A DNA stretch of 48,499 nucleotides from Candidatus Omnitrophota bacterium (GTDB taxonomy: Bacteria > Omnitrophota > Omnitrophia > Omnitrophales > Aquincolibacteriaceae), in NCBI GenBank assembly GCA_016930235.1, contig JAFGHI010000009.1:1-48499 (forward strand), read 5' to 3'. A model generated the notes under the pieces. That model was not told where the DNA came from. It worked only from the letters and a program-made list of their open reading frames with translations, and searched no databases. Positions 16,178 through 24,850 of this stretch are shown piece by piece. A program made the translations under genes and the position numbers. Numbering within the stretch: position 1 is the stretch's first letter; every line of letters begins with the position of its first letter.

Positions 16178-18883
16178 ATGTCTGAGTTATCTGCCCGGTA
16201 TCATCCCAAAGAAACAGAGAAAAAATGGTATAAGGTTTGGGAATCGAAGGGGTATTTCCGCCCGAGAAGTGATCACGAAGGAAAGAAATTCCGCAAGAAC
16301 CGTTATGTCATAGCTATTCCGCCCCCCAATGTTACCGGTATTCTTCATATGGGGCATGCTCTCAATAATTCTATTCAGGATATTCTTATCCGGTGGCGTC
16401 GTATGAAAGGGGATGATGTCCTGTGGGTCCCCGGGACGGATCACGCAGGAATCGCGACACAGAATGTTGTCGAAAAGAAAATTGCGAAAGAGAAAAAAAC
16501 CCGGCATGAACTTGGCCGCGAGAAATTTCTGAAGCAAGTTTGGAAGTGGAAAGAAGAACATGGGAATACAATCACTTCCCAGCTGCGGTGTTTAGGATGT
16601 TCTTGTGATTGGTCTCGCGAGAGATTCACGATGGATGAAGGATTATCAAGGGCGGTTTTGGAGTCCTTTATCCAATTGTATGAAAGAAACTTGATTTATC
16701 AGGGGCACTACATCATCCATTGGTGCCCACGGTGTGAAACAGCTCTTTCGGACGAGGAAGCGGCGCACAAAGAAGTTCAAGGAGCGTTGTACCATATCAA
16801 ATACCCGATCCAGGGAATGGGTCGTCAGGCTGAGAAGATTGGAGATGACCATATTGTTGTCGCAACGACACGGCCCGAAACGATGCTTGGAGATACGGCT
16901 GTTGCTGTTCATCCTCAAGATGCACGCTACCAACATCTGATCGGTAAGAAAGTCATCCTCCCTTTAATGGAACGTGAAATCCCGGTCATCCAGGATGAAC
17001 ATGTTGACCCTGAATTCGGAACAGGCGTGGTCAAGATTACTCCGGCACATGATCCTAACGACTTTGAGATAGGAAACCGGCATCAGTTGGAACGGATCAA
17101 TGTCATGCACCCGAACGGTGTGATCAACGAAAACGGTAAACAGTATGCAGGGATGGACCGTTTTAAAGCGCGGAAAAAAATCGTTGAGGATTTGGAGTCA
17201 CAAGGGCTTTTTATCCGCCGGGATTCCCACCTCCATGCTGTTGGCCACTGTTACCGATGCGATTCCATGGTGGAACCCTACCTTTCTAAACAATGGTTTG
17301 TCCGGATGAAACCGATGGCTGAGAAAGCCTTGAAAGCTCACAAAGAGGGGAAGACGGTTTTTTATCCGGAACGTTGGACAAAGGTTTACACTCATTGGCT
17401 CGAAGGCATTCGGGACTGGTGCATCTCCAGGCAGATCTGGTGGGGGCATCAAATTCCTGTTTGGTATGATGAAGAAGGGCACATTTTTGTGGCCCGTAGC
17501 GAAGAAGAAGCACAAGCGAAGGCGAGAGACAAGTATGGCCGGGAAGTTTCCTTGAAACGCGATCCTGATGTTTTGGATACATGGTTTTCTTCCTGGCTTT
17601 GGCCGTTTTCCATCCTAGGGTGGCCTGAGAAGGCCGAAGATCTAAAATACTTTTATCCTACTTCTGATTTAGTGACGGCTCCGGAAATTATCTTTTTCTG
17701 GGTAGCCCGTATGATTATGGCAGGCTTGGAATTCCTTGGGGAAGAACCTTTTAACCGGATTTATATCCATGGAACCGTCCGGGCTCAAAGCGGTCTTAAG
17801 ATGTCCAAATCTTTAGGGAATGCGATTGATCCCCTCGAAGTGATTGAAGAAATTGGAGCCGATGCCCTTCGTTTTAGTATGATTATGTTAAGTGCTCAGG
17901 ATGTTTACTTATCCCGTGAAAAATTCGAGGTCGGGCGCAATTTCACGAATAAACTTTGGAATGCAACGAGGTTCGTTCTGATGAATTTGGATGATTTTAA
18001 AGAAGGAAGCTGCCAATTAAATTTTGAGAAAGATAGACTTTCGCTCCCCAACCGGTGGATTCTCTCAAGGCTTAATGATGTTACGAAGGAGTCGGAAAAG
18101 TGGTTGGATCAATTTGGATTATCCCAGGCGACAACCGAGCTTTATCATTTTGTTTGGAATGATTTCTGCGATTGGTTTATTGAGCTGGCGAAGCCGACAT
18201 TGATGGGGTCCGATCAGGAAGCCAAACGCCAGACGCAGAAAGTCCTTTTCTTTACGCTGGAGCGGATGCTTCGTCTTCTTCACCCGGTGATTCCTTTTAT
18301 TACGGAGGAAATCTGGCAGAAACTCCGTCAGAAGGCATCAGATGCCAAAGACTGGCCGGAAACAATTATGTTGGCTGCTTGGCCGAAAGACGAGAGATAT
18401 CAGGATGCGGAGTCAGAAAAAGCATTTTGTATGCTTCAGAATGCGGTTACGGGGATTCGCGATCTCCGCGCTAGACTCAATATTCCGCCCTCCCAAAAAT
18501 TGGATGCGGTGATTCATGTTAAAGAAAAGAAGCAAGAAGAGGTTTTTGCCACATTTAAAAATTCAGTAGAGAAACTATCAAGAGTTGATTTAACCATCGA
18601 TGCGGAATTTAGAAAAAACAAAGCTTTTATTGGTAATGCCTTTGCTGATTTTGAGGTTTTTATCCGCATTGAAGGAATTGTGGATCCTAGTAAAGAAACG
18701 CTGCGGATTTCAAAGAAAATCGAAGAATCTAAAAAATGGGTTGCTGCCTTAAAAAAGAAACTTGATAACGAAAATTTTGTCAAGAATGCGCCTGAGGACG
18801 TAGTCGAACGGGAACAAAAAAAGCTGAGCGATGCTGAGAAACTTTTGAAATCCCACCAGGAACACTTGGCCTTATTTCAATAA
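16178..18883 (+). CDS. valS: Valyl-tRNA synthetase
   Basis: Class I aminoacyl-tRNA synthetase charging tRNA-Val, 901 residues as usual. The ATP-binding HMGH is at residues 57-60, the KMSKS loop at 541-545. The editing domain carries TTRPETMLGDTAVAV, and a C-terminal coiled coil (about 835-900, rich in Lys and Glu) is the ValS arm that contacts tRNA. A tRNA-binding helical domain precedes it. The gene lies 12 bases after cimA and belongs to the same transcription unit. The ribosome site is weak, so the start may depend on read-through of ribosomes from cimA. Confidence 0.97.
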   Translation: MSELSARYHPKETEKKWYKVWESKGYFRPRSDHEGKKFRKNRYVIAIPPPNVTGILHMGHALNNSIQDILIRWRRMKGDDVLWVPGTDHAGIATQNVVEKKIAKEKKTRHELGREKFLKQVWKWKEEHGNTITSQLRCLGCSCDWSRERFTMDEGLSRAVLESFIQLYERNLIYQGHYIIHWCPRCETALSDEEAAHKEVQGALYHIKYPIQGMGRQAEKIGDDHIVVATTRPETMLGDTAVAVHPQDARYQHLIGKKVILPLMEREIPVIQDEHVDPEFGTGVVKITPAHDPNDFEIGNRHQLERINVMHPNGVINENGKQYAGMDRFKARKKIVEDLESQGLFIRRDSHLHAVGHCYRCDSMVEPYLSKQWFVRMKPMAEKALKAHKEGKTVFYPERWTKVYTHWLEGIRDWCISRQIWWGHQIPVWYDEEGHIFVARSEEEAQAKARDKYGREVSLKRDPDVLDTWFSSWLWPFSILGWPEKAEDLKYFYPTSDLVTAPEIIFFWVARMIMAGLEFLGEEPFNRIYIHGTVRAQSGLKMSKSLGNAIDPLEVIEEIGADALRFSMIMLSAQDVYLSREKFEVGRNFTNKLWNATRFVLMNLDDFKEGSCQLNFEKDRLSLPNRWILSRLNDVTKESEKWLDQFGLSQATTELYHFVWNDFCDWFIELAKPTLMGSDQEAKRQTQKVLFFTLERMLRLLHPVIPFITEEIWQKLRQKASDAKDWPETIMLAAWPKDERYQDAESEKAFCMLQNAVTGIRDLRARLNIPPSQKLDAVIHVKEKKQEEVFATFKNSVEKLSRVDLTIDAEFRKNKAFIGNAFADFEVFIRIEGIVDPSKETLRISKKIEESKKWVAALKKKLDNENFVKNAPEDVVEREQKKLSDAEKLLKSHQEHLALFQ

Positions 18884-18919
18884 CTGTGGACAAAAAGAGT
18901 TTAGCGGTCTTCATTTAAA

Positions 18920-19504
18920 ATGCTCCTTCTTTATATTGCCTCTCAATCCTCCCGTCGCAAACAGCTTCTCAAAAAAATGGGCATTCCTTTTATAGTTAGT
19001 TCCTCGAATTATCATGAAAGAAGAATTCCGGGTCTTTCTCCCGAGGAACTTGCTCTTAAGCATGCCCGGGGAAAAGTTCGCAAGGCGGTCACTCCCAAAA
19101 AAGCAAGATGGGTCTTGGGGGCTGATACCGTGGTCAGTTACAGAAATCAAATTTTGGGCAAACCCAAAACGCGTCAAGAAGCAGTCCGGATGTTAAAAAT
19201 GCTGCGAGGGAAATGGCATAAAGTCATCACCGGATTATTTCTGTATGACAGGAAAAAAAAAGTTTGCTTTGAGGATTGTGCCATGACGCATGTCCGTATG
19301 AAGAAATTGACAGACGTACAGGTGAAGGGTTATTTGAATGCGATCAATCCGTTTGATAAAGCAGGAAGTTATGGTATCCAAGAAGGCCCCCGTATTGTGA
19401 AAAAAATACTCGGCTCTTATACGAATGTGATTGGATTACCGGTGGAAGCTCTCAGGCGGCTTTTAAGAAAGGCTGCTGGCAAGTCTAAATTTTCAAGGGA
19501 GTGA
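18920..19504 (+). CDS. maf: Maf-family nucleotide pyrophosphatase
   Basis: Maf/YceF protein of 194 residues that hydrolyses non-canonical or excess nucleoside triphosphates to monophosphates. The family signature is clear: IASQSSRRKQLLKKMG at the N-terminus, then GADTVVSYRNQILGKP, then WHKVITGLFL, and INPFDKAGSYGIQEGP with the catalytic-region aspartate and lysine. It starts 36 bases after valS, without a good ribosome site, and probably ends the long operon. Its last 20 bases overlap the end of the convergent glycosyltransferase gene. Whether it belongs to the YhdE or YceF substrate class cannot be decided here. Confidence 0.92.
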   Translation: MLLLYIASQSSRRKQLLKKMGIPFIVSSSNYHERRIPGLSPEELALKHARGKVRKAVTPKKARWVLGADTVVSYRNQILGKPKTRQEAVRMLKMLRGKWHKVITGLFLYDRKKKVCFEDCAMTHVRMKKLTDVQVKGYLNAINPFDKAGSYGIQEGPRIVKKILGSYTNVIGLPVEALRRLLRKAAGKSKFSRE

Positions 19505-21152
19505 GGGTCGCCTCAGCGTAATCCCAAAGATAAAAGACATAGCCGGGGTAATATTTTTTTAATTTTAAATTTTCCTTCCCACGGTCCCTCGCATAAATAA
19601 TCCAGGCATTTAAAGAAGGTGTGTTATCGATGACATCCGTATTAAGATCATGGTCTGGCGGATAACGGACAAAGATAACGGCTTTTTCGATGTTCCTCTT
19701 ATTGATTTCTTGATGGATCCAGAAGAAAGGAGTTTTGCTGAGAAGGATGACTTCGTTGCGATATTTCAGCGAGGAATAGGAGCCGGCAAGACATAATATA
19801 AGAAAGGTAGATCCCAGGATCATTTTCCATCGTGTTATTTTGAAGGATGAAATTTTTCGGATCAAAACGTCACTGACAGCTAATAGTACAAGGCCCGTTG
19901 TTTCGTAAAGGTAGTTGGAACCGAAAGAGAGAATGCCGGGATACCAGTGGGGGATATGAAAAAGCTGGACTGAAAGCCAGATCCCGAGGATGAGAAAGTG
20001 ATTCGGGTCCCGCCGGAGGAGTCCCCAAAACCATAGGGCAAGAGCAAAGAAGCCCATATAAATGTTGTACGAGAAGAATCGAATTTCCCCAAACAGAAAT
20101 TTGATAAAAAAAGCTAACCGTATTCCTGCAAACCAAAAACCGCTTGTCAGGGTATGGTTATGGTACATTTGATTAAATCGTTGATCGACGCGGGGGCCTT
20201 CGGCTTGGTCGGCGTAACGATCCCAAGTATGAAAGCCGTATCGATGAAACGGGGCGTGAATTTCGGCATATGATTCGAAAGGGGTTTTGAGCCAATTTCC
20301 CGTTACCGTTTTGTTATAACTGAAATAACAGATTAGGGCGAAAAGGATAGGGATGGCCCATAGAAGGAGGGTCTTTTTTGGTTTTGGGATCTTCCTTCTT
20401 AGAGTTTGATGTAGGACAATCATCGCGATTGGAAACGCGAAACTAACCGCTGTGAGCGGACGTGTTAAAAATGCGAGGGTCCAACCAGCCCCCGATATAA
20501 GAATCCAGATTGTAGGGTTATTTTTTTGTGAACGGATGAAACCGTAAAAAAAAAGTAAAAGATAAAAGGCGCAAGGGAGATGTGATAAAAGAAAACATGT
20601 TTGAAGAACAATTTGAGGGGAAAAAGAGGTTAAAATCATTCCTAGCCATGCGGCTTGTCTTCCGAAGAGGCTTTGTCCGATCAGGAACACCAAAAGGAGC
20701 TGCAGGCCGTAAAGGATAATCCCTGCGGCATAAGGCTGTCCCAGAGCGACGGCCGGGAGCATTGTTAGGGCTGTTCCAGGGAAATATTTAGAAGTATAAG
20801 AGCCCTCATTGATCACATGATATTGATCAAAAAAAAGTTTTTCCGGATGAACAGGATTTGTGAAGCGTCCCGCAAGGAAAGTTCGTGCTTGAAAGAGGTA
20901 ACTTAGTTCGTCATGAATCGAAGGGGTGAATCGGGAGCTGTTATGGGCATAGAAAGCAACAGCGGTTGTTGCGACCACAATAAAGAGGGCAATTAAGAGC
21001 CATTGAAAAAAAGGTGAGCTGAACTTTTCGCGATTCAATGATATGATCATAGGTTGTAAACCGTTTTTTTGAGTTTCACATTCCGCTTGACGGTCAACGC
21101 GTATTTTATAGGATTTTAAGGTTTTTGGACTTTTTAATTTTTCGGCTGACAT
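19485..21152 (-). CDS. GT-C type membrane glycosyltransferase (ArnT/PMT-like)
   Basis: An integral membrane protein of about 555 residues with a first helix near 48-68 and roughly ten further helices, ending in a soluble C-terminal tail. An Asp-Glu pair (HDELSYLF, D81-E82) follows the first helix; this acidic motif in the first periplasmic loop is the catalytic hallmark of GT-C transferases that use polyprenyl-phosphate sugars. The ATG at 21152 is preferred, giving a basic cytoplasmic N-terminus; a GTG at 21182 and an ATG at 21050 are also in frame. It is divergent from a second GT-C gene, only 24 bases away. Acceptor and donor are unknown; candidates are lipid A, a surface glycan or a protein. 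Confidence 0.75.
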   Translation of the reverse strand: MSAEKLKSPKTLKSYKIRVDRQAECETQKNGLQPMIISLNREKFSSPFFQWLLIALFIVVATTAVAFYAHNSSRFTPSIHDELSYLFQARTFLAGRFTNPVHPEKLFFDQYHVINEGSYTSKYFPGTALTMLPAVALGQPYAAGIILYGLQLLLVFLIGQSLFGRQAAWLGMILTSFSPQIVLQTCFLLSHLPCAFYLLLFFYGFIRSQKNNPTIWILISGAGWTLAFLTRPLTAVSFAFPIAMIVLHQTLRRKIPKPKKTLLLWAIPILFALICYFSYNKTVTGNWLKTPFESYAEIHAPFHRYGFHTWDRYADQAEGPRVDQRFNQMYHNHTLTSGFWFAGIRLAFFIKFLFGEIRFFSYNIYMGFFALALWFWGLLRRDPNHFLILGIWLSVQLFHIPHWYPGILSFGSNYLYETTGLVLLAVSDVLIRKISSFKITRWKMILGSTFLILCLAGSYSSLKYRNEVILLSKTPFFWIHQEINKRNIEKAVIFVRYPPDHDLNTDVIDNTPSLNAWIIYARDRGKENLKLKKYYPGYVFYLWDYAEATLTPLKI

Positions 21153-21176
21153 AAAACAAGACCTGAGGAAAAACAA

Positions 21177-23033
21177 ATGCACGTTTTCTTAGCTGTAGGA
21201 CAGGTTTTAATTATGGTTTTAGCTGCCCGCCGGTTGGGTCTCTGGCTTAATCATTCCCGATGGAACTTCGAAAAGCAATCCCTTCAGTGGGCTTTGGAAA
21301 TCAGTTTTGGATGGATTCTCCTTTGGCTCGTTGTGTCGCTCCTCAGCGCATTAAGCTTGGTTTCTGTATTATCGATGGCAGGATTGTTCATTGCGCTTTC
21401 TTTTATCGCTTGTTGGGAGCTTTTTAAAGATTTTCGAATTTCAGATCGGGCAAAGTCCAGTATGAAGAACCTTGTTGAAACTCAACAAGGCCCCATCCTT
21501 ATTCTTGTTCTTTATGGTGTTTGGATTGTTTTATGCTCCGCTCTGCCTGCCACGACACGGGACGAATTGATCTATCACTTGGAGATTCCTAAGCGGATGC
21601 TTGAAGCAGGAGGGTCGCGTCTCTTTTTTCTCGATAATATTTATGCTTATTTCCCGCAGATGGGGGAAATGCTGATGCTTTTTCATTATGCTACCGGTGG
21701 TGAAGTGGCAGCTAAGCTTTTGCATGGTGTTGCGGGTTCGATGGTTGCCTTAGCCCTCTATGGGTTTTCTCATCGGTGGGTCAACAAACGGTATGCTTTT
21801 TGGGGAGTTCTTCTATTTTTATCAATTCCTTCGGTGATGGTAACCATGTCTTGGGCGTATGTGGATTTAATTTTTACTCTCTATGCCTTTTTGGCCTTAG
21901 TGGCCATTTGCCAATATGACGAAACCCATGATTTAAAATGGATCATTTTATCAGGATTATTGGCGGGGGCTTCTACCGCGGTCAAATATACCGGCTATCA
22001 ACTGAGCATTCTCTTTGTGATTATGATCTTACTTCAAAGGGTTCTGTCCCGAGAGGGACGCATTTTATCTGCATTGGCGGGTTTTCTGCTTGCTTGGATT
22101 CCCTTTGCTTTGATCTATCCGCTTCGGAATTATCTTGTGACAGGTTGGCCCCTTTATCCGTTTCAGGTCGGTTCATGGGGTTTGGACCCTCTTTTGAATT
22201 GGGATCCCGAAAGGGCCCGGTTATATTTGGGTTGGCTGGGTCAGTTTGGGACACCTTTAGGCAGCGGTTCTTTTTTGCCCACTCTACTTTCGCCGGTTCT
22301 TGTCTTTATTTGGGCAAGATTTAATGAACCGGAATTTTACGAGGGTGTGATTGGCCCCGCATTCCTGTTGTTACCCCTTGTTTTGTGGCGTATGAAGAAA
22401 CCTTTTGTGGTACGTTTCTTGATGATCTTCTCAATCTTTTTTCTTTTTTCATGGGCACTGACTACCAAGCAAGCAAGATTTCTTTTCCCTGTTTTACCGG
22501 TATTGTGTTTTCTCTTGATGTTTGGATTGTCGCGGTCCAAGATTCCGCTGATCCATGGGGTTGTGATGATTGCTATTTTTTGGGGTTTTTATTCCGGCGC
22601 GCAAGAAGTGCTTGTGCGTGATCCCGTTCCTTATTGGGCAGGTGCTGAATCGCGACAGGACTATCTACGAAGACAGCTCCCCCATTATGAGGCGCTCAGG
22701 CAGGTCAGCGAAAGGCTGGGGGAACAGGACAGGCTTTATCTCGTGAATATGAAAAATTACGGGTATTTTCTGGATTGTCCATGGCGTTCCGATTTTGTTT
22801 TTGAGAGATATTCCTTGGATCGAGAACTCAAAGCTTATCCTTTCGTCAAGACATTGGAGGTCTTTTTTAGACAGCGGGGTATCAGCCATTTATTGGTGGA
22901 TGAAGAATTCATCCGGCGACCGGTTGCCGGCATGGAACCGCAGGCGTTATCCGTTTTCGAAAAATATTTGGTGGGATATACCCGATTGATTTACCGGCAT
23001 CGGCATTTTAGTTTATATGAGCTTGTGAGGTGA
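21177..23033 (+). CDS. GT-C type membrane glycosyltransferase
   Basis: A polytopic membrane protein of 618 residues with ten or more predicted helices. The acidic pair typical of GT-C enzymes occurs in RDELIYHLEIPKRML (D129-E130), followed by DNIYAYFPQMGEM. It would sit in the inner membrane and move a sugar from a polyprenyl-phosphate carrier to an unknown acceptor. It is not a close copy of the divergent neighbour; the sequence around the acidic motif differs. GAGG lies 8 bases before the start. The PAP2 phosphatase gene starts one base after its stop, so the two are coupled, as expected if the phosphatase recycles the lipid carrier. Confidence 0.75.
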   Translation: MHVFLAVGQVLIMVLAARRLGLWLNHSRWNFEKQSLQWALEISFGWILLWLVVSLLSALSLVSVLSMAGLFIALSFIACWELFKDFRISDRAKSSMKNLVETQQGPILILVLYGVWIVLCSALPATTRDELIYHLEIPKRMLEAGGSRLFFLDNIYAYFPQMGEMLMLFHYATGGEVAAKLLHGVAGSMVALALYGFSHRWVNKRYAFWGVLLFLSIPSVMVTMSWAYVDLIFTLYAFLALVAICQYDETHDLKWIILSGLLAGASTAVKYTGYQLSILFVIMILLQRVLSREGRILSALAGFLLAWIPFALIYPLRNYLVTGWPLYPFQVGSWGLDPLLNWDPERARLYLGWLGQFGTPLGSGSFLPTLLSPVLVFIWARFNEPEFYEGVIGPAFLLLPLVLWRMKKPFVVRFLMIFSIFFLFSWALTTKQARFLFPVLPVLCFLLMFGLSRSKIPLIHGVVMIAIFWGFYSGAQEVLVRDPVPYWAGAESRQDYLRRQLPHYEALRQVSERLGEQDRLYLVNMKNYGYFLDCPWRSDFVFERYSLDRELKAYPFVKTLEVFFRQRGISHLLVDEEFIRRPVAGMEPQALSVFEKYLVGYTRLIYRHRHFSLYELVR

Positions 23034-23034
23034 T

Positions 23035-23607
23035 ATGGGTCCGTTACTGGATTTGGATCATCGGCTTTTTGTCGAGATCAATAGCTGGAGCGGTTCGTGG
23101 CTAGATGCGCCCTTCATATTGTTGACGACTGCGGGCAATAGTTATCTCAGTTTAGTGATTCTATTTGGTTTTTTGTGGTTTTTCGACAGGGCCAAGATCT
23201 GGGATAAAATGCAGTTTTTTCTTTTTTACCTTGTTGGTTGCGAAGGGGTGATCCATTTACTTAAACTTTTTTTTAGCCGTCTTCGGCCTTATGATTATTT
23301 TTCGATCGGGCCTGAAGAGATTCCCATGATCGGAAAGTATCTGATTGGAATTCCCCAGACTTATTCGTTTCCCTCGGGACATGCAACGATTGCCTTTGCC
23401 CTTGCGGTCATTTTGAATATCTTCTATCGCCACAAACTACCTTATTTGTACTTGGTTGCTTTTTTGATTGCTTTTTCGAGGGTCTATTTGGGGGTTCACT
23501 TTCCGTTAGATGTGCTGGGCGGGGGCATTCTGGGGGTATTTTTGGGAACCCTGGTGGGCAGTTATGCTCACGGTCGCCTGAAAGCCTACGGCGGGCGGAG
23601 CAGCTGA
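23035..23607 (+). CDS. PAP2-family membrane phosphatase
   Basis: A 190-residue membrane protein with the three phosphatase signatures in order: KLFFSRLRP (K-x6-RP), FPSGHAT, and SRVYLGVHFPLDVLGG (SR-x5-H-x3-D). These residues form the type 2 phosphatidic acid phosphatase active site facing the periplasm. Likely substrates are undecaprenyl diphosphate or another lipid phosphate. The start is 1 base after the stop of the glycosyltransferase gene, with GAGGTGA just upstream, so translation is probably coupled. This pairing suggests carrier-lipid recycling in the same glycan pathway, although a more general role as a BacA-independent Und-PP phosphatase is equally possible. Confidence 0.88.
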   Translation: MGPLLDLDHRLFVEINSWSGSWLDAPFILLTTAGNSYLSLVILFGFLWFFDRAKIWDKMQFFLFYLVGCEGVIHLLKLFFSRLRPYDYFSIGPEEIPMIGKYLIGIPQTYSFPSGHATIAFALAVILNIFYRHKLPYLYLVAFLIAFSRVYLGVHFPLDVLGGGILGVFLGTLVGSYAHGRLKAYGGRSS

Positions 23608-23628
23608 TTAAAAGGTGCTTAAACCGTT

Positions 23629-23976
23629 TTACCGGTCATAAGGCCAAAGATTTTCCCCGTTTTCCGGCAGAGGAATATCTAAGCTTGTTAAGGGGAAAGT
23701 TGCCACATGCAAAGCGCCTCCCACGGTCCGGCCTGAGGCATGCGCAATTCCTTCAAGAAAGTTTGAAAGAAACGGCTTTTCGTTTTTCAGGGCGTCATGG
23801 GACATAGTCAAAATCTTTGTCCAGCCGAGAGCTATATTTCTTAATCCAAAGCCAAGCTTTGCTGCGGCTTTTTCTCCGTAGTCTTCCGTTTCTGTCCAAG
23901 GGCTTGCTCCCCAGGCATGAAAAGAAGGTAAAACCATAAAAATAAGGAGAATGATAGCTAATAGGATTCTTTTCAT
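23629..23976 (-). CDS. Exosortase-associated small secreted protein, TIGR04073-like
   Basis: A 115-residue exported protein on the minus strand. The signal peptide is residues 1-23, ending HAWGA. The mature part has the pattern KLGFGLRNIALGWTKIL, then a Gly-rich segment EGIAHASGRTVGG, then HVATFPL and a closing PLPENGENLWPY. This order matches what is known of the TIGR04073 family, which co-occurs with exosortase/PEP-CTERM systems. A perfect AAGGAGG ribosome site stands a few bases upstream. No exosortase or PEP-CTERM protein is seen in the window. The family's function is unknown. Confidence 0.7.
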   Translation of the reverse strand: MKRILLAIILLIFMVLPSFHAWGASPWTETEDYGEKAAAKLGFGLRNIALGWTKILTMSHDALKNEKPFLSNFLEGIAHASGRTVGGALHVATFPLTSLDIPLPENGENLWPYDR

Positions 23977-24009
23977 CGATACCTCCTTCCGAAGGCGTTA
24001 AATTCTTCA

Positions 24010-24031
24010 GTTTTATCCGTCGCGATAAAAC
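24010..24031. repeat. Inverted repeat upstream of the TIGR04073-like gene
   Basis: GTTTTATC and GATAAAAC form a perfect 8-base inverted repeat around a 6-base centre. On the minus strand it lies about 35 bases before the gene start and would be in the leader or promoter. On the plus strand it is followed by CTTTTT and could instead act as a terminator. Confidence 0.4.
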
Positions 24032-24152
24032 CTTTTTACCTTCTTTATGATCGACATAATAGAGGTTTGGGTTCAAGAAAATTTTCCCTCTCTCATGAGA
24101 CGTTTTTTTGTATTAGAATACATTTGAGACGAAAGGTCGGATCAGGTATCGA

Positions 24153-24793
24153 ATGAGAGTACAGACCAAATTGGCTGTTAAAGATGTTTGTGACTGCTTG
24201 AGCCGTGTCTTTTAGCTTTTGCTGACATGGCCACTTTTTTTATTGGAGGCAGGATTAATCATTTTGGACGGATTAAAACATCCTGAGAACCGAGGCCCCC
24301 TATTCTATCAAGAGCAAAGGATATCTCAAGGGAGACGGTTTAGGATGATCAAATTCCGAACGGTTCGAGTTCAATTCTTGGGCTGGATTTCTGAAGCCCC
24401 CGTTTCAAGAAGCGCCACCTATGTTCAGGAGAAAACGTGTGCTGGCCGTATCCCACCTCGTTGGTATTTGAATGAACACCCGCAACTTTTCAATATCTTC
24501 AAAGGAGAGATGTTCCTTATCGGTCCTCGGCCGGGCATAAATTTTTTTATCTCAAAAAGCCCGTTTGTGATTGTGAGTACTGGAAAGTGCTTCGGGACGG
24601 TTTGATCGGAATTGTACAGGCCTGTAAGCGAAATGCTAAGCGGCGGACATTCTTCGAAAAAAGGGCTTCAACGTTATTGCCGGAGAAATTTTCTCCGGGT
24701 TACCTCGATCATTATTACTACACAAAGATGCAAAAAAGTTCTATCCTAGGGGTGCTGTATTTCGATATGTATCTATTATTTTATCGTTCCTGA
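24153..24793 (+). pseudogene. Broken bacterial sugar transferase (WcaJ/polyprenyl-phosphate sugar-1-phosphate transferase family)
   Basis: The remains of an initiating sugar transferase of about 213 codons, full length for the short family form. From ATG 24153 the frame has a short basic segment, an in-frame TAG at 24213-24215, and then the single membrane helix (LFLLEAGLIIL). Next come the family motifs GPLFYQEQR, FRMIKFRT, EHPQLFNIFKGEM and LIGPRPG. Between about 24540 and 24570 the similarity moves to another frame (EYWKVLRDGLIGIVQ to the stop at 24793), consistent with loss of one base near a T or A run. TAG is a normal stop elsewhere in the window, so recoding is unlikely. The lesions may be real decay or sequencing errors. 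An intact version would start glycan assembly on a lipid carrier. Confidence 0.75.
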
Positions 24794-24850
24794 CATTTCT
24801 TTGAGGAGAAACGCTAACGATCTGATTTTGTTGTTTTCAGGAGGAGTAAA

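Noticed and set aside
24213..24215. TAG in the sugar-transferase frame as a recoded codon
   Set aside because: TAG ends several intact genes here (msbA, hom, aroC), and a frameshift lies downstream too. Decay or error is simpler.
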